From Solobacterium sp. (GTDB lineage: Bacteria; Bacillota_I; Bacilli_A; Erysipelotrichales; Erysipelotrichaceae): 64,000 nucleotides of DNA. The stretch covers positions 1 through 64,000 of the forward strand of contig JABZMB010000003.1 in the NCBI GenBank assembly GCA_015256455.1, given 5' to 3'. Below the pieces are notes generated by a model. That model was given only the letters and a program-made list of their open reading frames with translations, did not search any database and was not told the DNA's origin. Positions 40,450 to 49,074 of the stretch are shown one piece after another. Each line of letters opens with the position of its first letter. Positions within the stretch are counted from its first letter, which is position 1. A program made the translations under genes and the position numbers.

Positions 40450-40506
40450 AATTTCTCTTCGTGACCTATTCTATCATCATCACGTACTGCGTGAAAGATA
40501 AAAATA

Positions 40507-40600
40507 TGTTGATAACTTTTTTCTCCACAATTGTGGATAATTTTATTTCCCACAATTTATATTAAACTATTCTGATTTGTGGATAAATTAGTTTTCCACA
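40507..40600. promoter_or_regulatory. DnaA-box cluster upstream of rsmG-noc-parA-parB
   Basis: Within 94 bases there are two perfect DnaA boxes, TGTGGATAA at 40532-40540 and 40579-40587. Three one-mismatch boxes accompany them: TGTTGATAA 40507-40515, TTCTCCACA 40521-40529 and TTTTCCACA 40592-40600. TTTCCCACA at 40546 is a weaker candidate. The cluster is 20 kb from oriC. Confidence 0.8.
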
Positions 40601-40615
40601 GATTGTAAATTAGCC

Positions 40616-41251
40616 TTATTTTAAGTCACTATTTACAATAAATGATGCATTAGGTAATGTCTCAACCCAATCACAGAATGCACGCCATTCTGGCAAGCGG
40701 TGTGTCTTACGCTGTGCATAAATTGTCTTGAGCTGACGGTAGTTTGTTGTCATACGTGCAGTAATTCTAAAACCTGCTGGATTAGAATAGAGAATCTCAA
40801 GATATTTTACTTTTGCTTCTTCATTCAAGGCTGTAACATCTTCTCCAGCTAATTTCTTATCAGAAATCTTCTGTGTTAATTCATTATAGGAATTAACCTT
40901 TTCTTTCATGATTTCGATAATTCGTGGATCTGTATAAGAAATATACACCTCATCTAAGTTGAACTTTGTGATACGGTGCATTGTAGATTGAGAACTAATA
41001 AAGTCTAGGAAGTGATAACGTTCTGCTTCAACCCACGCCTTATTTGTAAATGTGAGGTCGAACTGTACGATAATTCCATTTAAGAAGTTATCATGACCAC
41101 TTCCTGGTTTTGCGCTTGCTAGTGCGTGTGTGCGTGGAACGATTGTTCCATCTACTTTTGTTAAATCAACTGCCATCGGATATTTTGAACCCATAACAGC
41201 TGAATCCATTCCATAGACATTTACGTTTGATACTACATCTGTATATTTCAT
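40616..41251 (-). CDS. ThyX-superfamily-like protein of unknown function
   Basis: 211 residues. The middle segment RYHFLDFISSQSTMHR and the later TNYRQLKTIYAQRKTHRLPEW recall the flavin/dUMP-site blocks of ThyX (flavin-dependent thymidylate synthase). The diagnostic RHR...S motif is not intact: the first residues read RYH. It may be a divergent ThyX or a non-catalytic relative; similar proteins occur in phages and Firmicutes. It lies four bases after mnmG and is followed by the DnaA-box region. Function unproven. Confidence 0.5.
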   Translation of the reverse strand: MKYTDVVSNVNVYGMDSAVMGSKYPMAVDLTKVDGTIVPRTHALASAKPGSGHDNFLNGIIVQFDLTFTNKAWVEAERYHFLDFISSQSTMHRITKFNLDEVYISYTDPRIIEIMKEKVNSYNELTQKISDKKLAGEDVTALNEEAKVKYLEILYSNPAGFRITARMTTNYRQLKTIYAQRKTHRLPEWRAFCDWVETLPNASFIVNSDLK

Positions 41252-41254
41252 TTC

Positions 41255-43129
41255 TTATCTTCCTTTTCCTTGTTTAATAGCAATCGCAAGTACCGCGATA
41301 TCGGCCGGGTTAACACCTGAAATTCTGGATGCCTGTCCCATCGTCGCTGGTTTATATTTCATTAGCTTTTGTCTTCCTTCAATGGATAGGTTATCAACCT
41401 CATCATAATTGAAATCAACACCTAACTTGATACTATCCATCTCTTTTAGCTTATTGGCTTCTCGTTTTGCCTTTTCGATATAGCCTGCATATTTTAGTTC
41501 GATATCACATTGGTTAGCAATTTCTTCATCAACTTCTTCTCCAATCGTAGCGAGAAGTTCTTTTGTTGTGACATTTGGACGTTTTACTAAATCAATTCCA
41601 TTAATACCAATATGTGCATCACTTTCATATCCTAGTGAAGTAAGGTATGCATGTACCTTTTCTTCATCTTGTACAAATGTTGTTTCAGATAGATGTTGTA
41701 TTAACTTCTGCACATTCTCCATCTTTTCAAGGTATGCATCATATCTTTCTTGACTGACTAGTCCAATTTTTCTTCCATATTCTATTAATCTTTGATCTGC
41801 GTTATCGTGTCTTAACAACAATCTAAATTCTGCACGTGATGTTAATAAACGATATGGTTCTAATGTGCCTTTGGTTGTTAAGTCGTCAACCATAACACCG
41901 ATATACGCTTCATTTCTTGCTAAAATGAGCGGTTCTTTTCCATCAAGTTTCATACATGCATTAATTCCCGCAAGTAGTCCTTGTCCAGCAGCCTCTTCAT
42001 AACCAGAAGTTCCATTAACTTGGCCTGCAGTGAATAGATTTTCAATCATCTTTGATTCAAAACTTGGTTTCATTTGAATTGGATCGATTGCGTCATATTC
42101 AATTGCGTACGCATATTTCTTGATGATTGCATTTTCGAAACCTGGCAATGAATGTACCATCTCTTCTTGGATGTCTCTTGGAAGTGATGTAGAGAATCCT
42201 TGTAGGTATATGGTATCTAACTCCAGTGATTCTGGCTCCAAGAATAATAGATGTCTTGGCTTATCTTTAAAACGTACAAGTTTATCTTCGATAGATGGAC
42301 AATAGCGAGGTCCAACTCCCTTTACGACACCAGAATACATGCTGGATTTATTGAGGTTTCCTAAAATATATTCGTGTGTTTCTGGAGTTGTATATGTCAT
42401 ATAGCAAGATACTTGCTTATCATATGGCAATACATCTTCTTTTGTCGTTAATTCTGAGAAGTGTAAGAAACCTTCTGTACCTGGTTCCAATTTCACTTTG
42501 CTAAAATCAATGGATGAACGCAGGATTCTTGGCGGTGTTCCTGTCTTTAATCTGAAGGTTTTTAATCCTAGATCTCGTAGAGACTCTGATAAGTCCCCGG
42601 TTGTTGGTTCAAGATCAGGACCACCTGGTATAACTTCTGATGAAATCATATTTACACCTGCCATATATGTGCCTGTTGTTACAATCACAATCTTGGCATT
42701 CATCACAGTTCCATCTTTTAACGTAACACCTGTAACTTTGTTGTCGGTTACGTTAAGTTTGCTAGCCATACCTTCAATCACACTTAGGTTTTCCTGATGT
42801 AAACAGATATCTTGCATCATACGCTTATACGCAAGTTTATCTGACTGCACACGGAGTGCACGTACACCTGGACCTTTTGCGCCATTTAGCATCTTGAATT
42901 GCAGCGCTGTCTTATCGGCGGTAATCGCCATTTGACCACCTAAAGCGTCAATTTCTCTTACAACAATTCCTTTTGCTGGTCCACCTACAGATGGATTACA
43001 TGGCATCTTTCCAATATTTTCTATCTTCAATGTAAGAAGACATGTTTTCTTTTTTAGTCGTGCAGCAGCCAGTGCAGCTTCAATACCCGCATGACCACCA
43101 CCAATGACAATAATATCAAAATCACTCAT
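41255..43129 (-). CDS. mnmG: tRNA uridine-5-carboxymethylaminomethyl modification enzyme MnmG
   Basis: FAD-binding partner of MnmE in wobble uridine modification. N-terminal dinucleotide site GGGHAGIEAA at 10-19, conserved CNPSVGG and a C-terminal helical domain for MnmE/tRNA contacts. 624 aa, normal. It overlaps the preceding EVE-like gene by eight bases. Confidence 0.98.
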   Translation of the reverse strand: MSDFDIIVIGGGHAGIEAALAAARLKKKTCLLTLKIENIGKMPCNPSVGGPAKGIVVREIDALGGQMAITADKTALQFKMLNGAKGPGVRALRVQSDKLAYKRMMQDICLHQENLSVIEGMASKLNVTDNKVTGVTLKDGTVMNAKIVIVTTGTYMAGVNMISSEVIPGGPDLEPTTGDLSESLRDLGLKTFRLKTGTPPRILRSSIDFSKVKLEPGTEGFLHFSELTTKEDVLPYDKQVSCYMTYTTPETHEYILGNLNKSSMYSGVVKGVGPRYCPSIEDKLVRFKDKPRHLLFLEPESLELDTIYLQGFSTSLPRDIQEEMVHSLPGFENAIIKKYAYAIEYDAIDPIQMKPSFESKMIENLFTAGQVNGTSGYEEAAGQGLLAGINACMKLDGKEPLILARNEAYIGVMVDDLTTKGTLEPYRLLTSRAEFRLLLRHDNADQRLIEYGRKIGLVSQERYDAYLEKMENVQKLIQHLSETTFVQDEEKVHAYLTSLGYESDAHIGINGIDLVKRPNVTTKELLATIGEEVDEEIANQCDIELKYAGYIEKAKREANKLKEMDSIKLGVDFNYDEVDNLSIEGRQKLMKYKPATMGQASRISGVNPADIAVLAIAIKQGKGR

Positions 43130-44018
43130 TGTTTATTTCTTCCACCATTTCCTTTAATACGTCAGGTATTTTTGGGGAAAGTATTTCAAATCTGATTTTG
43201 CCTTCCAAACCCTGATGCTTGGCCAACAAGCGATACATCGTTAGCCTTCCTATATATTCTCGAATCTTCTGGGGTTGTTCCTTCACTTGTGATACAAACG
43301 GAATTGCAATTTGGATTTCATCTCCATTCATGCGAATGCATTCTGTATTACTACTACGAATGAGCTCCCAACCAGATTCTTTCGCTTTCTGTTTTGCATA
43401 CTTTTCAAGCGTGCGTTGTTGTCTTTCATTTCCACTATCTTGGCCAATCTCTTGAGAGATAACTGCTAGATAATGTTTTGTGGCATCTTCTTTAAAGATT
43501 TCTTCTGGAGTGATATTTGGATTTGCACTCCAAAGGTCAATGCCATGTTTTTGTGCTTGTTGTAAAATCTTGGCAGTTATCTTTGGACTATCTTTATCTA
43601 GATAACAATAACTTTCAAGATTGTTTTGTATAGAAATACCTACATCTTCTGGATAGACAGGTGATAAGAAGAACACAACGTTTGTTAGATATAAGCAATT
43701 CATCTGTGGTGGTATATTTCCACGAGATGCTTTTTCTATCGCTGCGTAGAGTCCATCTTGTGTGTCATATCCAGTAGAATCACCATAACGATTCCACATC
43801 TGCTTAAGTGAAAGATTTATTTCAGAATCATAATGTGCATAGCCAATCAATGCTTTCTTGCGTCCATGATTTGGTCTTGCAAAGAAGAATAGTAAATCTC
43901 CTTTGTGGAAATCTGTAAACTTCTTATTGGATAATCGCCAAAATAGTATCGATTGATTTCGACACAAGCGATGATATGCAAGCATATTTTCATCTGTTAC
44001 ATATGCAATAGATCCCAT
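43122..44018 (-). CDS. Hypothetical protein with EVE/PUA-like N-terminal domain
   Basis: 298 residues. The first 130 residues (KGDLLFFFARPN, ALIGYAHY, SLKQMWNRYG) look like an EVE/PUA-type domain, a fold that reads modified bases in DNA or RNA. The C-terminal half is charged and helical with no motif I can name. AGGAGG precedes ATG. It overlaps mnmG by eight bases and lies 24 bases after fhs, so it is in one transcript with folate and tRNA-modification genes; a link to modified RNA is plausible but unproven. Confidence 0.5.
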   Translation of the reverse strand: MGSIAYVTDENMLAYHRLCRNQSILFWRLSNKKFTDFHKGDLLFFFARPNHGRKKALIGYAHYDSEINLSLKQMWNRYGDSTGYDTQDGLYAAIEKASRGNIPPQMNCLYLTNVVFFLSPVYPEDVGISIQNNLESYCYLDKDSPKITAKILQQAQKHGIDLWSANPNITPEEIFKEDATKHYLAVISQEIGQDSGNERQQRTLEKYAKQKAKESGWELIRSSNTECIRMNGDEIQIAIPFVSQVKEQPQKIREYIGRLTMYRLLAKHQGLEGKIRFEILSPKIPDVLKEMVEEINNE

Positions 44019-44042
44019 TACGATTCCTCCTTTCTATCTTAA

Positions 44043-45710
44043 TTAGAATAAGCCGTAGGTTTCTCCATTTTCATCAATTCCCATATTCACTGCTGCTGGC
44101 ACTTTTGGAAGTCCTGGCATTGTGAGTACATTGCCTGTATAAACAACCACAAAGCCTGCACCAGCAGATACTGAGATATCTGTAATATGTGTTACAAAGT
44201 TTTCTGGTCTTCCCTTAAGAGCAGGATCATCACTCAGTGATAATGGTGTCTTTGCCATGCATACTGGTAGTTTATCCCATCCATGTTTGATAAAGTCCTG
44301 AATCTTTGTATTTGTTAGTTCACTAAATTCTACATGTGGTGAACCATATACTATTTCACAAATCTTTGTGATTTTAGTTTCAATGGAATCATTCACATCA
44401 TAAATTGGTTGATACTTGCATGCATGATCTGTAATATCTACAACCTTATTTGCTAGATCTAACATACCATCGCCACCTTTTGCCCATCCATCTGCTTCCG
44501 CAACTGGATAGTTATTTTCATGACACCATGTAAGTAGCGCATCCACTTCTTCTTTACTATCTTTTGCAAACTTATTGATAGCAACGATAAATGGGAGTTT
44601 AAAACTTTGAACTGTTTCAATATGTTTTTGTAAGTTCTTCGCACCTGCAAGCATCGCTTCAACATTTGGTTGATCAAGATTTTCTTGTTCAACACCACCA
44701 TGCATTTTTAGAGCACGAATGGTTGCGACCACCACAACTGCAGAAGGGTTCAATTCTGCTAAGCGGCACTTAATATCCAAGAATTTCTCAGCACCTAGAT
44801 CTGCGCCAAAGCCTGCTTCTGTCACAACATAATCTGCTAGTTTTAAAGCCATCTTCGTTGCGATAACTGAATTACATCCATGCGCAATATTTGCGAATGG
44901 TCCACCATGAATGAATGTTGGAGTATGTTCTAAAGTCTGTACTAAGTTAGGATTGATAGCTTCCTTCATAACGACAGTTGCAGCACCAGCAGCTTGAATA
45001 TCATTTACAGTCACTGGTTGATCATCATATGTGTATGCAACAACCGCTCTACCAATTCTCTTTTCAAAATCCTGTAAGTCTTTTGAGAGACACAATATAG
45101 CCATTACTTCAGAAGCTACTGTAATTACAAAGTGATCTTCTCTTTCAACACCATTTGATTTTTTCTTCTGCGCGATTGTAATATCGCGTAATGTACGATC
45201 ATTCATATCTAAGCAACGCTTCCAAGTTACTCTTGTTGGATCGATATTGAGTGGATTTCCTTGGAAGATTGAATTATCTAAAATCGCTGCGATTAAGTTA
45301 TTGGCTGTTGTGATTGCATGCATATCACCCGTGAAGTGTAGGTTGATAGATTCCATCGGAACTACCTGTGCATATCCTCCACCAGTTGCTCCACCCTTTA
45401 AACCAAATACCGGTCCTAAAGATGGTTCGCGTAAACATGCCATAACATTTTTATTTATCTTTGCTAAACCATCTGCCAAACCGATGGTAGTAGTAGATTT
45501 TCCTTCACCTGCTTTTGTAGGGTTAATTGCAGTTACCAATACCAGTTTTCCATCTGGCTTGTCTGCTAGTGTTTCCATGAGTTTAATGTTTACTTTGGCT
45601 TTTTCTTTGCCATAAAGTTCTAAGTACTCTTCTGGGATTCCTGCTTTCTGCGCAATTTTATCAATTGGCTCTAGGACAGCTGCTTGTGCAATCTTTAAAT
45701 CTGTGTTCAT
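44043..45710 (-). CDS. fhs: Formate-tetrahydrofolate ligase
   Basis: ATP-dependent synthesis of 10-formyl-THF. The P-loop GEGKSTTT is near 64-71, and conserved blocks CLREPSLGPVFG, KGGATGGGYAQV and ITDI are present. 555 aa, normal length. It supplies one-carbon units for purines and formyl-Met. It lies 15 bases after recR. Confidence 0.97.
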   Translation of the reverse strand: MNTDLKIAQAAVLEPIDKIAQKAGIPEEYLELYGKEKAKVNIKLMETLADKPDGKLVLVTAINPTKAGEGKSTTTIGLADGLAKINKNVMACLREPSLGPVFGLKGGATGGGYAQVVPMESINLHFTGDMHAITTANNLIAAILDNSIFQGNPLNIDPTRVTWKRCLDMNDRTLRDITIAQKKKSNGVEREDHFVITVASEVMAILCLSKDLQDFEKRIGRAVVAYTYDDQPVTVNDIQAAGAATVVMKEAINPNLVQTLEHTPTFIHGGPFANIAHGCNSVIATKMALKLADYVVTEAGFGADLGAEKFLDIKCRLAELNPSAVVVVATIRALKMHGGVEQENLDQPNVEAMLAGAKNLQKHIETVQSFKLPFIVAINKFAKDSKEEVDALLTWCHENNYPVAEADGWAKGGDGMLDLANKVVDITDHACKYQPIYDVNDSIETKITKICEIVYGSPHVEFSELTNTKIQDFIKHGWDKLPVCMAKTPLSLSDDPALKGRPENFVTHITDISVSAGAGFVVVYTGNVLTMPGLPKVPAAVNMGIDENGETYGLF

Positions 45711-45725
45711 AGAAACACCTCTTTT

Positions 45726-46322
45726 CTATTTCATCTTGCGACGATCTGCTAATGCGTGCGCTAGCGTCATTTCGTCTGCGTAATCTAGCATTCCACCTGA
45801 TGGAAGACCATGTGCAATTCTAGTTACTAATACATTTGGATAACGAGATGTAATGAATTTATCTAAATACATTGCGGTTGTTTCACCATCAATTGTAATG
45901 TTGGTGCCTAAAATCACTTCTTCTGCTTCAGGTAGTCTTATAAGTAGTGACTCAATATTTAAGTCATTTGGCATAATTCCTTTACTTGAGGAAATCAAAC
46001 CATTTAATACGTGATATGAGCCACGATATTCTGCTGTTTTTTCCATTGCGATAACATCTTTAGGGGACTGTACTACGAAAATCTGTTTTTGATTACGACT
46101 TTCATCACGACAGATTTCACATTCGTCTTTCTCAGAAAGATTTCCACATATCCTACAATGAGTTATCTTCTCATGAACATCATTTATTGCCTGCGCGAAT
46201 TCTTTTGCCTCTTGAAGATTCATTTCCATAATAGAAAACGCATATCTTTCTGCAGTTTTTTCACCAACACCTGGCAAGAATTTTAAACGTTCAATCAATT
46301 GGGTTAAACTCTTTGGATACAT
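45726..46322 (-). CDS. recR: Recombination protein RecR
   Basis: 198 aa. Helix-hairpin-helix FLPGVGEKTAERYAF, zinc finger CRICGNL...CEIC and Toprim region (FVVQSPKDVIAME). It works with RecF and RecO in loading RecA. Three bases after ybaB. Confidence 0.97.
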   Translation of the reverse strand: MYPKSLTQLIERLKFLPGVGEKTAERYAFSIMEMNLQEAKEFAQAINDVHEKITHCRICGNLSEKDECEICRDESRNQKQIFVVQSPKDVIAMEKTAEYRGSYHVLNGLISSSKGIMPNDLNIESLLIRLPEAEEVILGTNITIDGETTAMYLDKFITSRYPNVLVTRIAHGLPSGGMLDYADEMTLAHALADRRKMK

Positions 46323-46325
46323 TCT

Positions 46326-46631
46326 TTACATCCCCGGAAGATTTAAGCCGCTTGTGGCAGAGCCAAGTTTGTTTTCTCTATCTTGGAATGCCTTTTCAAC
46401 CGCTTCATTTACAGCGATTAAAATTAAGTCTTGTAACATTTCTTTGTTATCTACAGACATAAGATCATCTGCGATTTCTACAGATTGCACTTCATTTCTT
46501 CCATTGACAACAACCTTAACACCATTTCCTCCAGCTTTGCCTTCGTACTCTGTTGCGTTAAGTTCTTCTTCAATTCTGCCAAGGTTGTCTTGCATCTGGC
46601 GAGCTTGTTCCATTAATTTCTGAATATCCAT
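46326..46631 (-). CDS. ybaB: YbaB/EbfC nucleoid-associated protein
   Basis: 101 aa, coiled-coil N terminus (KLMEQARQMQDNL) and C terminus SGLNLPGM, typical of the family that forms DNA-binding dimers. Conserved dnaX-ybaB-recR order. Confidence 0.94.
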   Translation of the reverse strand: MDIQKLMEQARQMQDNLGRIEEELNATEYEGKAGGNGVKVVVNGRNEVQSVEIADDLMSVDNKEMLQDLILIAVNEAVEKAFQDRENKLGSATSGLNLPGM

Positions 46632-46634
46632 TTT

Positions 46635-48353
46635 TTATTCCTCTATTTCTAAAATTTCTGGGTTAAACATTGCTTTTACTTTATCTTCTGTTGATACTTC
46701 TTGTGGTTTTTCAATTGTGTATCGAACAATTGATTTTGGCTGTGGTAGATTACCTGCTTTCTTTAGTTCGATAAAATTAAGTGTTGCATCTTTCATTGCT
46801 TCATTTGTCGCAATATACAACATCTTATCAATACCTAAAGTTTCTTTTACAAATTGATATAACTCTTGATTCATCTTTGGTTCATTCATTCGATTTGCAA
46901 GCACTTTAGAATCAGTAGCTAGTACAACACAATCTAGTCCACTTGCAACAATTCTTGTCTCTTCAAGAAGTGCGGTATACTTCTTACTTTCCATATCAAA
47001 TAAGCTATGAATTTTGTTGAACTTCTCATCATCTTCGAATTTAATTGCCTTTTGGCATTGCACAAGAAGTGTTAATATTTCTTCTACCGATAATTCATTA
47101 GAACTTATAGAAACCTTTGTCTTTACTGGCTCTACAGGCTTTTGTTCTTCCTTATTTTCCTTTGGCTGTTCTATAGGTTTCTCCTGTTCTTTTAGTTCTA
47201 TTGTAGGAACAATATAACCAGTTTCTTTTGCTTGAACAGGTACTTCTACATGTTTTTCAACCGCTACCGTTTCTGTAGTAGGATGGATTGCTAGACCTAA
47301 ACAAATTACTTCAAAACAACTTGCAGAAGATGTTGCAATTCTAAACTTATCTTTCGAATCAAACATCTTTTCAATTATATGCATGCATGTTTTTTGGTTT
47401 AATGTTTCTGATAAAGATTCTGCTTGCTCTTTTGTAATAAGTTTGAGCAAAGTATCTTTCTTTGTAGAATGGTAGATGACAACATCTTTTAGAATATCTA
47501 TCATTCCATCTGTAAATTTTTGGAAGTCGATTCCTTGGTGTTCATACTTCTTAATTCTTGTTAGGATATCTTCTAAATTTCCTGCATGAATTGAATATAT
47601 TAAGTTTATCTTCTCTTCAACAGATGCTAGTCCATAAATATGATCTACTTCCTCTGCTGTAATATGATCACTTGTATAGGATGCGCATTGATCCATAATA
47701 CTTAAGGCATCACGCATACCACCATCACATAACACCGCAATATTTTCAGCTGCTTCTTCATCTAAGTAGATATTTTCTTTCTTTGCGATATCTAATAGAT
47801 GATTTTTAATTTGATCTTTACGTAATTTCGTAAAGTCAAAGCGTTGGCATCTTGAAATGATTGTTGGTAGTAGCTTTTGTGGATCTGTTGTAGCTAGTAC
47901 AAAGATAACATTTTCTGGTGGTTCTTCTAATGTCTTTAGTAATGCGCTAGATGCAGCACTGGAAAGCTGATGTACCTCATCGACAATATACACTTTATGA
48001 TGACCTTGCATCGGTGCTAGCTTACTACGATCAATTAAATCACGGATATCTTCCACGTGAGTCTCATTCGCTGCGTTAATCTCAATAATATCTGGATGAG
48101 TTCCGTTATTTGCGGCTGTACAGTTATCACATTCTTCACATGGAGCCTTCTCTGGATGTTCACAGTTTACTGCTTTTGCCAGAAGTCTTGCCATTGTTGT
48201 CTTTCCTGTTCCTCTTGGACCACAGAAAAGATATGCGTGTCCTACTTTATGTTCACGCACTGCATTCTTAATTGATTGAACTATATACTCTTGCCCTACT
48301 ACTTCTTCGAAGTTTGCAGAACGATATTTTTGATATAACGCTTGCTTTGACAT
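46635..48353 (-). CDS. dnaX: DNA polymerase III subunit tau/gamma
   Basis: Clamp loader ATPase, 572 aa. Walker A GPRGTGKT at 45-52; zinc Cys at 64, 72, 75 and 78; Walker B DEVHQLS; sensor 1 ATTDPQKLLPTI; sensor 2 region GGMRDALS. The C-terminal third is Glu/Lys/Pro-rich, linking to the tau region. No programmed frameshift was looked for beyond the lack of an obvious A-run signal. Confidence 0.96.
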   Translation of the reverse strand: MSKQALYQKYRSANFEEVVGQEYIVQSIKNAVREHKVGHAYLFCGPRGTGKTTMARLLAKAVNCEHPEKAPCEECDNCTAANNGTHPDIIEINAANETHVEDIRDLIDRSKLAPMQGHHKVYIVDEVHQLSSAASSALLKTLEEPPENVIFVLATTDPQKLLPTIISRCQRFDFTKLRKDQIKNHLLDIAKKENIYLDEEAAENIAVLCDGGMRDALSIMDQCASYTSDHITAEEVDHIYGLASVEEKINLIYSIHAGNLEDILTRIKKYEHQGIDFQKFTDGMIDILKDVVIYHSTKKDTLLKLITKEQAESLSETLNQKTCMHIIEKMFDSKDKFRIATSSASCFEVICLGLAIHPTTETVAVEKHVEVPVQAKETGYIVPTIELKEQEKPIEQPKENKEEQKPVEPVKTKVSISSNELSVEEILTLLVQCQKAIKFEDDEKFNKIHSLFDMESKKYTALLEETRIVASGLDCVVLATDSKVLANRMNEPKMNQELYQFVKETLGIDKMLYIATNEAMKDATLNFIELKKAGNLPQPKSIVRYTIEKPQEVSTEDKVKAMFNPEILEIEE

Positions 48354-48409
48354 TATTTTTCTCCCAGTATATTCATTATAACAAAATTCCTACATTCACA
48401 TGTAGGAAT

Positions 48410-48904
48410 TCACTGTATATTGGCTTTATTTTTCTGTTTTTTCTCTTTTGTGATTTCTCGTTTTTTGCGAAAGTAATTTGTTAGTATCTCACTACACTCT
48501 TTTTGGAGAATATTCCCAACTATATTTGGGCAATGATTGAGTCTATTTATCTTCTTTAAATCAATTACTGTCTCTAAACATCCACCTTTTGGATCTGTTG
48601 TTCCATAATATACGGTTCTTATACGAGAAAGGTTAATAATCCCTGTACACATCATACATGGTTCAAGTGTTACATATAAATCACAGTCATTCAGGCACCA
48701 GTTCCCCTTTACTTCTGCTGCCTTCTGGATAGTCATCATTTCAGCGTGTGCATATGCCTGGTTTAGTTGTTCTTTAAGATTATGTCCACGTGCAATAATT
48801 TCTCCATCACATACTATGATACATCCTACAGGCACTTCATCAATTTCTTCTGCTTTCCTAGCCTCTTCTAGAGCTAGTTCCATATATTCTTCGTGTGTAT
48901 TCAT
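48410..48904 (-). CDS. tadA: tRNA-specific adenosine deaminase
   Basis: Converts A34 to inosine in tRNA-Arg. Zinc/catalytic motif HAEMM (H53, A54, E55) and PCMMC (C83, C86). ATG at 48904 gives 164 aa and a normal N terminus; an earlier in-frame ATG at 48937 lies inside the SRP RNA. No Shine-Dalgarno sequence precedes 48904, because the bases upstream are the SRP RNA 3' end and its T-rich tail. Translation may need readthrough RNA or a different start. Confidence 0.92.
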   Translation of the reverse strand: MNTHEEYMELALEEARKAEEIDEVPVGCIIVCDGEIIARGHNLKEQLNQAYAHAEMMTIQKAAEVKGNWCLNDCDLYVTLEPCMMCTGIINLSRIRTVYYGTTDPKGGCLETVIDLKKINRLNHCPNIVGNILQKECSEILTNYFRKKREITKEKKQKNKANIQ

Positions 48905-48913
48905 AAAATAAAA

Positions 48914-48991
<78 letters not shown>

Positions 48992-48997
48992 TGTATG

Positions 48998-49026
48998 ATT
49001 ATAGCAAATTTATCTTACTTGTCCAA
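48998..49026 (-). promoter_or_regulatory. Promoter of the SRP RNA gene
   Basis: TTGGAC (49021-49026), 17-base spacer, perfect TATAAT (48998-49003), with the RNA 5' end about seven bases on. Confidence 0.9.
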
Positions 49027-49038
49027 GAGTGTATTTTA

Positions 49039-49068
49039 AAAGGATTGTTTCACGTGAAACAATCCTTT
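49039..49068. other. parS site 1, also the serS terminator hairpin
   Basis: The 16-bp parS consensus TGTTTCACGTGAAACA is perfect at 49046-49061. It is extended to a 30-bp perfect palindrome (49039-49068). On the minus strand it lies six bases after the serS stop and is followed by TTTTAAAAT, so as RNA it forms a terminator stem. Confidence 0.95.
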
Positions 49069-49074
49069 GTAATT

